Below are positions 7,161 through 15,389 of a DNA stretch of 64,000 bases, piece after piece. This DNA comes from Dermatobacter hominis (GTDB lineage Bacteria; Actinomycetota; Acidimicrobiia; Acidimicrobiales; Microtrichaceae), in NCBI RefSeq assembly GCF_020715685.1, contig NZ_CP085840.1, forward strand, positions 1,054,001 through 1,118,000. Reading direction: 5' to 3'. Position 1 is the first letter of the stretch. Every line of letters begins with the position of its first letter. The notes beneath the pieces were generated by a model that searched no databases, was not told where the DNA came from, and worked only from the letters and a program-made list of their open reading frames with translations. The position numbers and the translations under genes are program-made.

Positions 7161-10100
7161 TCAGTCGAGGACGGTGGCGGCCCGCTCCGACAGGACCTTC
7201 GACGAGCCCGCCGGCTCCATCGTGACGCCGTAGAGCACGTCCGCGGCCTCCATCGTGCGCTTTCTGGTGGCTGACGACGATGAGCTGCGCGGCGTCGCGG
7301 AACTCGGCGATCAGGTCCAGGAAGCGGTGGAGGTTCACGTCGTCGAGCGCGGCCTCGACCTCGTCCATCACGTAGAAGGGCGAGGGCCGCGAGCGGAACA
7401 CGGCGAACAGGTACGCGAGGGCCGTCAGCGAGCGCTCGCCGCCCGACAGCAGCGACAGCTTGCGGACGTTCTTGCCCGACGGCCGGGCCTCGAGCTCGAT
7501 GCCGGTCTCGAGGAGGTTGTCGGGGTCCGTCAGCCGGAGCCGGCCCTGGCCGCCCGGGAACAGCGTCTCGAACAGTGTCGTGAAGTTCGTGCTGACGTCG
7601 GCGAAGGCGGCCGAGAACACGTTGACGATCTCCTCGTCGACCGCCTTGATGACCTTCGAGAGCTCCCGGCGGGTCTGGCGGATGTCCTCGAGCTGACCCT
7701 CGAGGAACGTGTGGCGCTCCGACAGCTCCTCGTACTCCTGGAGGGCGAGCGGGTTGATCGGTCCCATGAGGCGGAGCTCGCGCTCCAGCTCGCGCACGCG
7801 TGCCGGCGCGGACACGCCGTCGGGCAGCAGCGGGCACTCGGCCGCCATCGCCACGTCCGGTTCGGTGTCGAGGTCGTGGCGCAGCTGCTCGGTGGCGGCG
7901 TCGAGGCGCATCCGGGCCTCGGCATCGGAGATCTCGGCCTTCTGGAGCCGGGCGCGAGCCTCCTCGAGCGAGCGCTCCGCGGCGCTGCGCTCCTGGCGGA
8001 GGCCGTCGAGGAGGTTGGTCACCTCCCGGGTCGCCTCGGACTGGCGCCGGCGCTCCTCCCGGAGCGACTCGAGCGTGGGCTCGACCACCTGCAGGCGATC
8101 GGCGACGAACGCCTGCAGCCGCTCGGTCGCGGCGACCCGCGCCTCGAGCAGCACGCGGCGGTCGGCGGCGGCGGCGACCTCGGCCTGGTTGCGGGCCAGT
8201 CGCTCGCCGATCTGCTCGAGCCGTGAGCCCACGTAGCGGCGGCGCTCGTCCAGCGCAGCGACCCGCACCTCGAGATCGGTCCGACGGGCCTGGACGTCGC
8301 CGGCCCGGGCGTCGAGCTGCTCCCGCGCCTGGGCCATGCGCCGGGCCTGCTCGCCCAGCTCGGCCTCGGCCGCCTCGAGGTTCGGCAGCTGCTCGGCGAG
8401 CTCGGCGACCCGCACCTCCTCGCGGGCGAGGCGGTCGACGAGCTCGGTCAGGTGGGCGCCGAGCGCCTCGAGCTCTCCGGTGGCCTCCTCGGCGTCGCGG
8501 TCGAGGCGCTCGACCTCGTCGGCCAGCCGCCGGCGGTCGGCCGCCGCCTGGTCGCGGCCCCGGTGCGCCTCCTGCTCGACCCGGCGGGCCTCGGCGACCG
8601 TCGACCGGGCCGCCTCGACCTCGCGGCGGGCGCGGTCGCGGGCCTCGGCGGTCTGCTCGGCCCGGTGCCTCGCCTCGTCCAGCGCCGCGCCGGTGGCGCC
8701 GGCGCTGGCGGCCCGGAGCCGCCACCCCGCCGATCCGAAGCGGTCACCGCGGCGGGTCACGACCACCGCGGTCGGCGAGGAGAGCGATGCCGCGACCGCG
8801 GCGTCGAGGTCGCCGTCGACGACCACGGCGCCGGCGAGCAGCGCATCGAGCACCGCCTCGATCCCGCCGGCGGCGGGACCGGCACCGGCGGCGGCCCGCA
8901 CGTGGCGGCGCACCGGGTCACCGATCGACGCCGGCGCGGCGGCGGGGGAACCGCCACCGACGGAGCCGAGCGCGAGCACCGCGCCGCGGTGGTCGCCGGC
9001 CTCGAGCGCGACGAGCGCCCGACGTCCGGCGTCGACGTCGGCCACGACGACCGCGCCGAGCGCCTCGCCGGCGGCGGCCTCGAAGGCCTCCTCCCAGCCG
9101 GCGTCGACGTCGACGAGGTCGAGCAGCGTGCCGAGGACGCCGTCGAGCCCGGCCAGGCGCTCGGCGCCGGCGCGCTGGCGGGCTTCGTCGAGCGCCATCG
9201 AGAGGGCCTCGACCCGCGCGGCCCAGGCCGACGCGTCGGCCTCGGCGTCGGTCGCCGCCGTCTCGGCGCGCGCCAGGGCCTCCTCGGCCTGCACGCGACC
9301 GGACGCGGACTCCTCCAGGGCGCGCTCGTGGCCCGGCGCCGCGTGCTCGGCCTCGTCGACCGCCGCCGCGGTCGCGTCGCGCTCGGCCCGCAGCCGCTCG
9401 ACCCGCTCGCCGAGCGAGGTGCGCCGCAGGGCGAGGCGCTCCCGGTCGGCCCCCGTCCGCTCGATCGCGGAGCGCAGGGCCGCCAGCTCGCCCCGGACGG
9501 CCGACGCCTCGCCGGACGGGGCGGCCACGCCCTCGCCCCACTCGTCGGCGAAGGCCTGCCGGCGGCCGGCCAGGTCGGCCTCGAGCTCGTCGAGCGTCGA
9601 GAGCTCGTCGGTCACCGCCACGCCGTCGCGCTCGATCTGCTCGGCCTCGGTCGACAGCTCGTGGTGCTCGGCCTCGAGGGAGGCGACGACGGCGGCGTCG
9701 ACCGACGCACCGAGCTCGCGGTCGAGGTTGCGGCGCCGCTCGGCCAGCAGGGCCAACTGGCCTCGGCCCTTCTCGGCCAGCTTCTCGTAGCGGACGAGCA
9801 CGTCGCCCAGGTCCCGGCCGCCGAGCGCCGACAGCTGCGCCTCGGCGGCGACGATGCGGGCGTCGAGGTCCGACAGGACGGCCCGCAGCCGCTGGTCCTC
9901 GCCGCGCAGCTCGGCCTGCGAGCGCGACGACTCCTCGAGCTGGCTGCGGAGCCGCAGCAGCTCACGACCGGCGAGGTGGATGCGCAGGGCGCCGAGCTCC
10001 GCGACGAGGTCGCCGTGGCGCCGGGCTGCGTCGGCCTGGCGCTCGAGCGGGCGGAGCTGGCGTCGCACCTCGCGCAGGAGGTCGTTGATGCGCGTGAGGT

Positions 10101-10659
10101 TGGCCTCGGTGGCCTGCAGCCGGCGCTCGGCGCGCTCCTTGCGGCGCCGGTACTTCAGGACGCCAGCCGCCTCCTCGATGATCAACCGCCGCTCCTCGGG
10201 GCGGGCGTTGAGGACGCCGTCGATGTTGCCCTGCGAGATGATCACGTGCTGCTGGCGGCCGACGCCGCTGTCGGACAGCAGCTCCTGGATGTCGAGCAGG
10301 CGGCAGGGCACGCCGTTGATCGCGTACTCGCTGTCGCCGGAGCGGAACAGCAGGCGGGTGATCGTCACCTCGGTGAACTCGATGGGCAGCAGCCCCGCCG
10401 AGTTGTCGATCGTGAGCGAGACCTCGGCCCGGCCCAGCTGCGGCAGCTTCGACGTGCCGGCGAAGATGACGTCGTCCATCTTCTGGGAGCGGACGGCGGA
10501 CGGGGCCTGGGCGCCGAGCACCCACCCGATCGCGTCGACCACGTTCGACTTGCCGGAGCCGTTCGGCCCCACCACCACCGTCACGCCGGGTTCCAGCGTC
10601 AGCGTCGCCGCCTCCGCGAAGGACTTGAACCCCTTGATCTGCAGCGTCTTGAGGAACAC
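7161..10659 (-). CDS. smc: Chromosome segregation ATPase SMC, frameshifted near the 3' end
   Basis: Condensin ATPase that folds and segregates the chromosome. The N-terminal head has Walker A GPNGSGKSNVVDAIGWVLG. Two long coiled coils flank a hinge at roughly residues 480-660. The C-terminal head has the signature LSGGERSLTALAYLFA, Walker B YVMDEVEAALDD and the switch histidine in VVSHQK. Directly after VVSHQK the frame breaks. Three T's at 7261-7263 (plus strand) where two are expected shift translation into an unrelated tail ending at 7003. Removing one base restores RTMEAADVLYGVTME and a stop at 7161-7163, the expected SMC ending. GTG start with AGGAGA just upstream. Last gene of the rnc-fpg-smc unit. 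A sequencing error is likely. Confidence 0.93.
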
Positions 10660-10696
10660 AGCTCTCCTGGACGGTCGGTCCCGGCCCGTGGACGGG

Positions 10697-11530
10697 TCAG
10701 ACCTGGGTCTGTTCGCAGTAGTACGTGTAGCCGCTGCCGAAGCGGGCCTTGACGATCGGCCCCCGCGCCCGGGGGCTCATCTCCCCGTCCCGCTTGTACA
10801 CGGTCAGGTACTCGCCGTACTCCCCCGGCTTGCCCGAGAGCTGCACCCACCCGTCCTCGCCGAGCGTGGTGCCACCGTACTTGACCGCCTCGTGGACGGT
10901 CTCCACGACGGCCCGGTACAGGCGCCGGATCTCCTGGGCGGAGAGGCTGGTGGTCTGGCGGTCGTAGCGGAGCCCCGCGTGGAACAGCACCTCGTCGGAG
11001 TACATCGGGCCGATGCCCACCAGGAAGGTCGGGTCCATCAGCACCGACTTCAGCTTCCCGTCGCGGCGCAGCAGCTGCTCGCCGAACGTGGTCCACGAGA
11101 TCGGCTCGTCGACTGCGTCGAGCCCGAGCGTGGCGAGCTCGGGGTGCGCCTCGTCGAGGCCGTCGACGGGCAGCAGCTCGACGTTCGAGCCCTTCTTCGG
11201 GTCGACCAGGCGCAGCTGGCCGCCCTGGGTGAAGGTGATCACGAGCCCGGTGCCGGTCTCGGTCGGGTCCTTCGCCTGCACCTTGAGGAGCCGCGCCTTG
11301 TCGCCGAGGGACAGCACCAGCAGGTGGGTGTCCTCGACGCCCAGCACGAGCAACGTGCCCTTGCGGTCGACGCTCGTGATCTTGGCCCCGGTGAGCGCGG
11401 TGGTGAACGCCTTCTTCGACGGCGTTGACACGAAGCCCGTGCCGGGCGCCTCCACCGCCTTCACCTTCTTGTCGTCGACCTCGCGCTCGAGGTCGCGGCG
11501 CAGCAGCTCCAGCTCCGGCAGCTCAGGCAT
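10697..11530 (-). CDS. Fpg/Nei-fold DNA glycosylase-like protein lacking several family residues
   Basis: Protein of 277 aa at the usual mutM/fpg position between rnc and smc. The N-terminal PELPE is intact, so the catalytic proline and glutamate are kept, and the H2TH region (YGGTTL) is recognisable. By my own alignment to E. coli Fpg, other key positions are changed. Lys57 in the beta-hairpin is Thr (VDRKGTL), DPRRFG is DPKKGS, and Asn of GVGNIYA is Pro (GIGPMYS). The C-terminal zinc finger keeps only one cysteine (YTYYCEQTQ). It may be a zincless-finger glycosylase with altered lesion choice or an inactive DNA-binding relative. Its ATG overlaps the end of rnc by 8 nt. Confidence 0.8.
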   Translation of the reverse strand: MPELPELELLRRDLEREVDDKKVKAVEAPGTGFVSTPSKKAFTTALTGAKITSVDRKGTLLVLGVEDTHLLVLSLGDKARLLKVQAKDPTETGTGLVITFTQGGQLRLVDPKKGSNVELLPVDGLDEAHPELATLGLDAVDEPISWTTFGEQLLRRDGKLKSVLMDPTFLVGIGPMYSDEVLFHAGLRYDRQTTSLSAQEIRRLYRAVVETVHEAVKYGGTTLGEDGWVQLSGKPGEYGEYLTVYKRDGEMSPRARGPIVKARFGSGYTYYCEQTQV

Positions 11531-12362
11531 CTGTTCTCCCCTCCCGACGGTCCGGGTCCGGACCGTCGCCGTCGGACGACCCGTCCGGGTCGGCCGACAG
11601 GTGTTCGGTGGCCTCGCGGGCGGCTGCCTGCTCGGCCTCCTTCTTCGTGCGGCCCTCGCCGCTCCCCCACCGCTCGCCCCCCAGTCGGACGACGGCCCGG
11701 AACACCTTCTCGTGCTCGGGCCCCTCCTCGGTCAGCTCGTAGCGCGGCAGCTCGCCGAAGCGGTGCGCCGCCACCTCCTGCAACCGTGACTTGTGGTCGC
11801 TCGCGACATCGCCGGACACGACGCCGTCGATCCGCTCGTCGAGCAGGCCGAGCACGACCGAGCGCGCGGCCTCGATGCCGCCGTCCAGGTAGACGGCGCC
11901 GATGACGCCCTCCATGGCGTCGGCCAGGATCGACGTCTTCGAGCGGCCGCCGGTCGCCTCCTCGCCCTTGCCGAGCAGCAGCACGTCGCCGAGGCCGACC
12001 GAGCGGGCGACGCCGGCGAGCGCGTTGGCCGACACGAGCTCCGAGCGGCGACGGGCGAGCACGCCCTCGCTCGAGCGGGGGGAGCTCCGGTACAGGTGGT
12101 CGGTCACCACGACGCCGAGCACCGCGTCGCCCAGGAACTCGAGGCGCTCGTTGGACTCGACCGCGCCGTGCTCCGCGCACCACGAGCGGTGCCGGAGGGC
12201 GAGGTCGAGCAGGTCCTCGTCGTCGAAGCGGTACCCGATCCGACGGCAGAGCGCGTCGCGGGGCGGTTCGTCGACGGCGACGTCGGTGCCCGATGGAGGG
12301 TTCGTGCCCGGCGCAGCGCTGGTGGCCGACTCAGAGCCGGGCGAGGACGTAGTCGACGGCAT
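11523..12362 (-). CDS. rnc: Ribonuclease III
   Basis: Double-stranded-RNA endonuclease for rRNA and mRNA processing, 279 aa. The signature NERLEFLGDAVLG, the second acidic site DAMEGVIGAVYLD, and a C-terminal dsRNA-binding domain (DHKSRLQEVAAHRF to EGRTKKEAEQAAAREA) are clear. The first 30 residues are a low-complexity Ser/Gly/Pro extension absent from most homologues. No in-frame ATG or GTG in that stretch gives a shorter start, so the ATG overlapping the acyl carrier protein end by 32 nt is used. A Ser/Asp/Gly-rich tail follows the dsRBD. It overlaps the downstream Fpg-like gene. Confidence 0.95.
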   Translation of the reverse strand: MPSTTSSPGSESATSAAPGTNPPSGTDVAVDEPPRDALCRRIGYRFDDEDLLDLALRHRSWCAEHGAVESNERLEFLGDAVLGVVVTDHLYRSSPRSSEGVLARRRSELVSANALAGVARSVGLGDVLLLGKGEEATGGRSKTSILADAMEGVIGAVYLDGGIEAARSVVLGLLDERIDGVVSGDVASDHKSRLQEVAAHRFGELPRYELTEEGPEHEKVFRAVVRLGGERWGSGEGRTKKEAEQAAAREATEHLSADPDGSSDGDGPDPDRREGRTDA

Positions 12363-12618
12363 CGCGCACGGTCTTCAGGTCCTCGAGGTCCTCGTCCTCG
12401 ATGCGGAATCCGACGCTGCGCTCCCCCAGCTCGTCCTCCAGTGCCTCCACCAGCTCGATCAGCGCGAGGGAGTCGGCGTGCAGGTCCTCGGCGAACGAGT
12501 CGCCCTCGTCGATCGTCGACGGGTCGATCTCGAGGATGTCGGCGAGGCGGTCCTTCACGAGCTGCAGGACCTCCGGCCGCTCGATGGGGCCCTGTTGGAC
12601 GTGCGTCTCCGCAGGCAC
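12331..12618 (-). CDS. acpP: Acyl carrier protein
   Basis: Carrier of growing acyl chains on a 4'-phosphopantetheine arm, 95 aa. The attachment motif is DLHADSLALIELVEAL (Ser in DSL), preceded by the typical helix VLQLVKDRLADILEID. I chose the GTG at 12618 because AGAGGAGA lies about 10 nt upstream. A longer frame would begin at 12648. It sits between rpmF and rnc. In many bacteria yceD-rpmF is followed by fatty-acid genes ending in acpP, so this looks like a condensed version of that cluster without plsX or fab genes. Confidence 0.93.
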   Translation of the reverse strand: MPAETHVQQGPIERPEVLQLVKDRLADILEIDPSTIDEGDSFAEDLHADSLALIELVEALEDELGERSVGFRIEDEDLEDLKTVRDAVDYVLARL

Positions 12619-12745
12619 GGTCGCTGCTGCTCTCCTCTGTCGGACCACGGGGACCGGCCCCGGGTCGTGTGGCCGGTCACTGTAACCGCGCTCCGGTCCA
12701 CGCGGCGGCGATCCCCGCCGCCGCGGCGAGCGCGCTGAACGTCGT

Positions 12746-12925
12746 TCAGTCGACGTCGATGGCCTGGCGGCCGCCGTACCAGCCGCAGTTCCCGCACACC
12801 ACGTGGGGCTGCTTGACGGCGTTGCACCGGGGACAGACGCTGCGAGACGGCGCCTTGAGCGTCCAGTTGGACGCCCGGCGGCTGCGGCTCTTCGCCTTGG
12901 AGGTCTTCTTCTTGGGAACTGCCAT
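12746..12925 (-). CDS. rpmF: 50S ribosomal protein L32
   Basis: Small ribosomal protein of 59 aa beginning MAVPKKKTSKAKSRSRRAS, the canonical L32 N-terminus. It contains a four-cysteine zinc ribbon: CPRC and, 14 residues later, CGNC. The ATG at 12925 and TGA at 12746 give the exact family length. It lies directly downstream of the DUF177 (YceD) gene, the widely conserved yceD-rpmF pairing, and upstream of the acyl carrier protein gene. The zinc-binding form contrasts with zinc-free paralogues used by some actinobacteria under zinc limitation. Confidence 0.95.
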   Translation of the reverse strand: MAVPKKKTSKAKSRSRRASNWTLKAPSRSVCPRCNAVKQPHVVCGNCGWYGGRQAIDVD

Positions 12926-13027
12926 CGTTGGTCTCTTCGCGCGTGGGTGAGGCGGACTCGTGGTGACGGCCGGCCGGACCGTCGGGGACGTCGCGGGTCT
13001 GCCCGCGCCCGTCCGGCGGGCGACGGA

Positions 13028-13555
13028 TCACTCTAGCGGATCATCCGGGGCCGGGTCGAAGCGCAGCTCGTCGAGCGCCGACCACCGGGGGTCGGCCGGC
13101 TTGTCGGCGCTGCCCTCGGTCGACACGGGGAAGTGCTCGGGGTCGGGACCGGCGCAGTCCTCCCGGCACAGCGGGGCCAGCGGGAGCGCGAGCACGGCGG
13201 CGTCGTGAACCACCGGGCCCAGGTCGACCACGTCGCCGTCGAGCGGCAGCAGGTCCTCGTCGACCGGCGAGTCCGAGAACACCTCGCGCAGCTCGACCTC
13301 GGCGGTCCCGCTCGTGTCCTCCAGGCAGCGACGGCACGGGCCCTGCCACGGCACGCGGAGCGTCCCGGTCACCGTCACGCCGTCGGACAGCGACTCGAGC
13401 ACGACGTCGAGGTGGCCGGGGGCCCCGGGCGGGACCTCGGCGGTGCTGACGGCGATGCCGTCGAGGTCGACGTCGCGGTCGACCTCCATGCGGTCGCCCG
13501 GGTGACGGCGCAGCTCGGCGACGCCGATCCGCAGACCGGCGACCGTGGCCGCCAT
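13028..13555 (-). CDS. DUF177 / YceD family protein
   Basis: Protein of 175 aa with the DUF177 cysteine pattern: CRRCL in the centre (VPWQGPCRRCLED) and CREDCAGPDPE near the C-terminus, possibly binding metal. YceD homologues are implicated in 23S rRNA accumulation and are nearly always encoded just before rpmF, as here. The ATG shares one base with the stop of the upstream sepIVA-like gene (TGATG), so the two are translationally coupled. The mycobacterial counterpart at the same position is Rv2926c. Confidence 0.88.
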   Translation of the reverse strand: MAATVAGLRIGVAELRRHPGDRMEVDRDVDLDGIAVSTAEVPPGAPGHLDVVLESLSDGVTVTGTLRVPWQGPCRRCLEDTSGTAEVELREVFSDSPVDEDLLPLDGDVVDLGPVVHDAAVLALPLAPLCREDCAGPDPEHFPVSTEGSADKPADPRWSALDELRFDPAPDDPLE

Positions 13556-14202
13556 CAGGACTCCTGGTCGAAGACCGCCGGGTTCGAGCCCGTCGGCGGG
13601 TCGTCGAGGTCCGCCAGCTCGGCCTCCTCGATGCGGGGCGCGGCGAGCTTGTCGCGACCGACGGCCACCGACTTGGCGATGCGGGCCAGCACGTTCTCGA
13701 AGCTCGCCAGCTTCTGGTCGCAGTAGTCCTCGGTCTCCCGGCGCATGCGGCGCGAGGTCGCCTCGGCGTCCTCGACGATCTGCCGGGCCCGCAGCTCCGC
13801 GGCCTTCACCACCTCGGTGCGCTGCACCATCTGGGCGACGCGGCTGCGGGCGTCCTCGATCAGGTCCTCGCCCTCGCGACGCGTGCGGGCCAGGAAGTCC
13901 TCGCGCTCCTTCAGCAACCAGCGCGCCGAGCGCAGCTCGTCGGGCAGGCGGGACACCGCGTCGTCGAGCAGCTCGAGGAGCTCCTCGCGGTTGACGCGGA
14001 CCGACGCCGACATGGGCATGCCCGGCGCGGCGTCGATGATCGCGACGACGCGCTCCAGGATCTCCTGGGCCTCGGGCATCCGGTACTGGTCGCCGCCGGC
14101 GCTGCGGCGCGGCGTGGGCTGGGGTCGGCGGGGCTGCTCGCCCGCGCCGGCGCGCTCGCCCTGCGGTGCCTGTCGACGCGGATCGTCGGCCGGAGTGCTC
14201 AT
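13555..14202 (-). CDS. sepIVA: DivIVA-like coiled-coil protein, SepIVA orthologue
   Basis: Protein of 215 aa. A disordered, charged N-terminus (about 40 residues) precedes a small DivIVA-like N-domain and a long coiled coil (about residues 60-190: REELLELLDDAV, RWLLKEREDFLARTRREGEDLIEDA, AEATSRRMRRETEDYCDQKL). Position between coaD and DUF177-rpmF-rnc-fpg-smc matches mycobacterial Rv2927c. That protein is SepIVA, a septation factor that also affects cell-wall precursor metabolism. The name rests on synteny plus architecture. Its ATG overlaps the coaD stop (ATGA). Confidence 0.8.
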   Translation of the reverse strand: MSTPADDPRRQAPQGERAGAGEQPRRPQPTPRRSAGGDQYRMPEAQEILERVVAIIDAAPGMPMSASVRVNREELLELLDDAVSRLPDELRSARWLLKEREDFLARTRREGEDLIEDARSRVAQMVQRTEVVKAAELRARQIVEDAEATSRRMRRETEDYCDQKLASFENVLARIAKSVAVGRDKLAAPRIEEAELADLDDPPTGSNPAVFDQES

Positions 14203-14684
14203 CGGGTACCTCCGAAGCGGACCTTGAGCCGGTCGGCGACCGGCCCCGGCACCATGGTCTCCACGTTCCCCCCGAAGCGGGCGACCTCGCGGATGAGCTT
14301 GGACGCCAGGAACGAGTTCTTCGATGCCGACGGGATGAAGAGGGTGTCGACGCCGGAGATCGATCGGTTCATCTGCGCCATCTGCAGCTCGGACTCGAAG
14401 TCCGACACGGCGCGCAGCCCCTTGACGATGAAGTGGGCGCCGACGTCGCGGGCGAGGTCGACCACGAGCGACGAGAACATCGTGACCTCGACGTTGTCGA
14501 GGTGGGCGAGCGACTCCTCGATGAGCTGCTGGCGCTCCTCGAGCGAGAACAGCGGCTCGCCCTTCTGCGGGTTCCGCATGGCCGCGACCACGATGCGGTC
14601 GAAGAGCCGTGCGGCCGTCTCGACGATCTCCACGTGGCCGTTGTGGATCGGGTCGAAGGAGCCCGGGTACAGGACGGTGGTCAC
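14199..14684 (-). CDS. coaD: Phosphopantetheine adenylyltransferase
   Basis: Coenzyme A biosynthesis enzyme that adenylates 4'-phosphopantetheine to dephospho-CoA, 161 aa, the normal length. The nucleotidyltransferase motif is YPGSFDPIHNGHVEI. Later family motifs are IVKGLRAVSDFESELQMA and SASKNSFLASKLIREVA. The start is a GTG overlapping the rsmD stop (GTGA), fixed by the VTTVLYPGSF N-terminus. It is part of the overlapping rsmD-coaD-sepIVA-DUF177 chain. Confidence 0.95.
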   Translation of the reverse strand: MTTVLYPGSFDPIHNGHVEIVETAARLFDRIVVAAMRNPQKGEPLFSLEERQQLIEESLAHLDNVEVTMFSSLVVDLARDVGAHFIVKGLRAVSDFESELQMAQMNRSISGVDTLFIPSASKNSFLASKLIREVARFGGNVETMVPGPVADRLKVRFGGTR

Positions 14685-15334
14685 CGCGCGGATCCGGGAT
14701 CGGCCGGTCCGCGGGCGGGTCCGGGATCGGCGGGTCCTCGGGCGGACCGGGAGGGAGGCTGGCCCTGGAACGACAACATCGCCACCACCGTACCGCCGTA
14801 CCGACGCTCCCTCAGGATGCCCCCTCCGAGCTCCGCCAGCCGCTCCCTCACCTCGTCCTCGATCGACCGGTCGCTCTCGACCACGACGACGGCGTCGGGT
14901 GACAGCGCCGGCCGCAGCGCGACCATGAGATCGCCCCACCGGTCGAAGGAGTAGGGCGGATCGGCGAGCACCAGGTCGACGGGGCCGCCGAGCGCGCGAG
15001 CGCCGTCACCGCCGCGCAGGACGTCGAGCGCGTCGCGGCGCAGGACGGTCGCCGACGCGGCGAACCCGGTGGCGTCGAGGTTGGCCCGGACCGCGTCGAT
15101 CGAGGCGGGGGACGAGTCGACGAAGGTGACGTGGCCGGCACCCCGGCTGAGCGCCTCGACCCCGAGCGCCCCGGACCCGGCGAACAGGTCGAGGACGGTG
15201 GCACCCCGCAGCGCGTCGAGCGACCCCAGCGCGTTGAACACCGACTCCCGGACGCGATCCAGCGTGGGGCGGACGTCGCGGCCCGGCGGGGTGACCAGGC
15301 GGCGACCCCGGGCGGTGCCGGCGACGACTCTCAC
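14681..15334 (-). CDS. rsmD: 16S rRNA (guanine-N2)-methyltransferase RsmD
   Basis: SAM-dependent methyltransferase that makes m2G966 in 16S rRNA, 217 aa. The N-terminus MRVVAGTARGRRL with RPTLDRVRESVFNAL is diagnostic. The SAM motif is VLDLFAGSGALGVEALSRGA and the catalytic motif is LADPPY. The last about 28 residues are an Arg/Gly/Pro/Ala/Asp tail made of a 9-residue unit repeated twice, encoded by a 27-bp DNA repeat and absent from typical homologues (about 185 aa). Its end overlaps the coaD start. The GTG start has GAGACT 7 nt upstream, a weak match to the leaderless pattern of this region. Confidence 0.94.
   Translation of the reverse strand: MRVVAGTARGRRLVTPPGRDVRPTLDRVRESVFNALGSLDALRGATVLDLFAGSGALGVEALSRGAGHVTFVDSSPASIDAVRANLDATGFAASATVLRRDALDVLRGGDGARALGGPVDLVLADPPYSFDRWGDLMVALRPALSPDAVVVVESDRSIEDEVRERLAELGGGILRERRYGGTVVAMLSFQGQPPSRSARGPADPGPARGPADPGSAR
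14693..14743. repeat. 27-bp tandem repeat in the rsmD 3' end
   Basis: Two 24-nt copies (14693-14716 and 14720-14743), period 27, differing at two positions. On the minus strand they encode a repeated ARGPADPG(P/S) unit at the RsmD C-terminus. Two copies with a codon-multiple period suggest a recent in-frame expansion. Confidence 0.8.
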
Positions 15335-15389
15335 GGGCCCAGTCTCGCCGAGCGCGCCCGCCCTGCCCGCCGCGGCGGCGCACGGCGCC

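Noticed and set aside
7255-7270. Programmed frameshifting in smc
   Set aside because: A +1 shift would be needed, and I see no stop codon, stem-loop or known slippery context at the site. A homopolymer indel is simpler. Kept only as a remote option in the finding.
5828-8725. Long minus-strand open frame spanning the VWA gene and smc
   Set aside because: Arg/Gly/Pro-rich out-of-frame reading of two real genes, typical of very high GC DNA.
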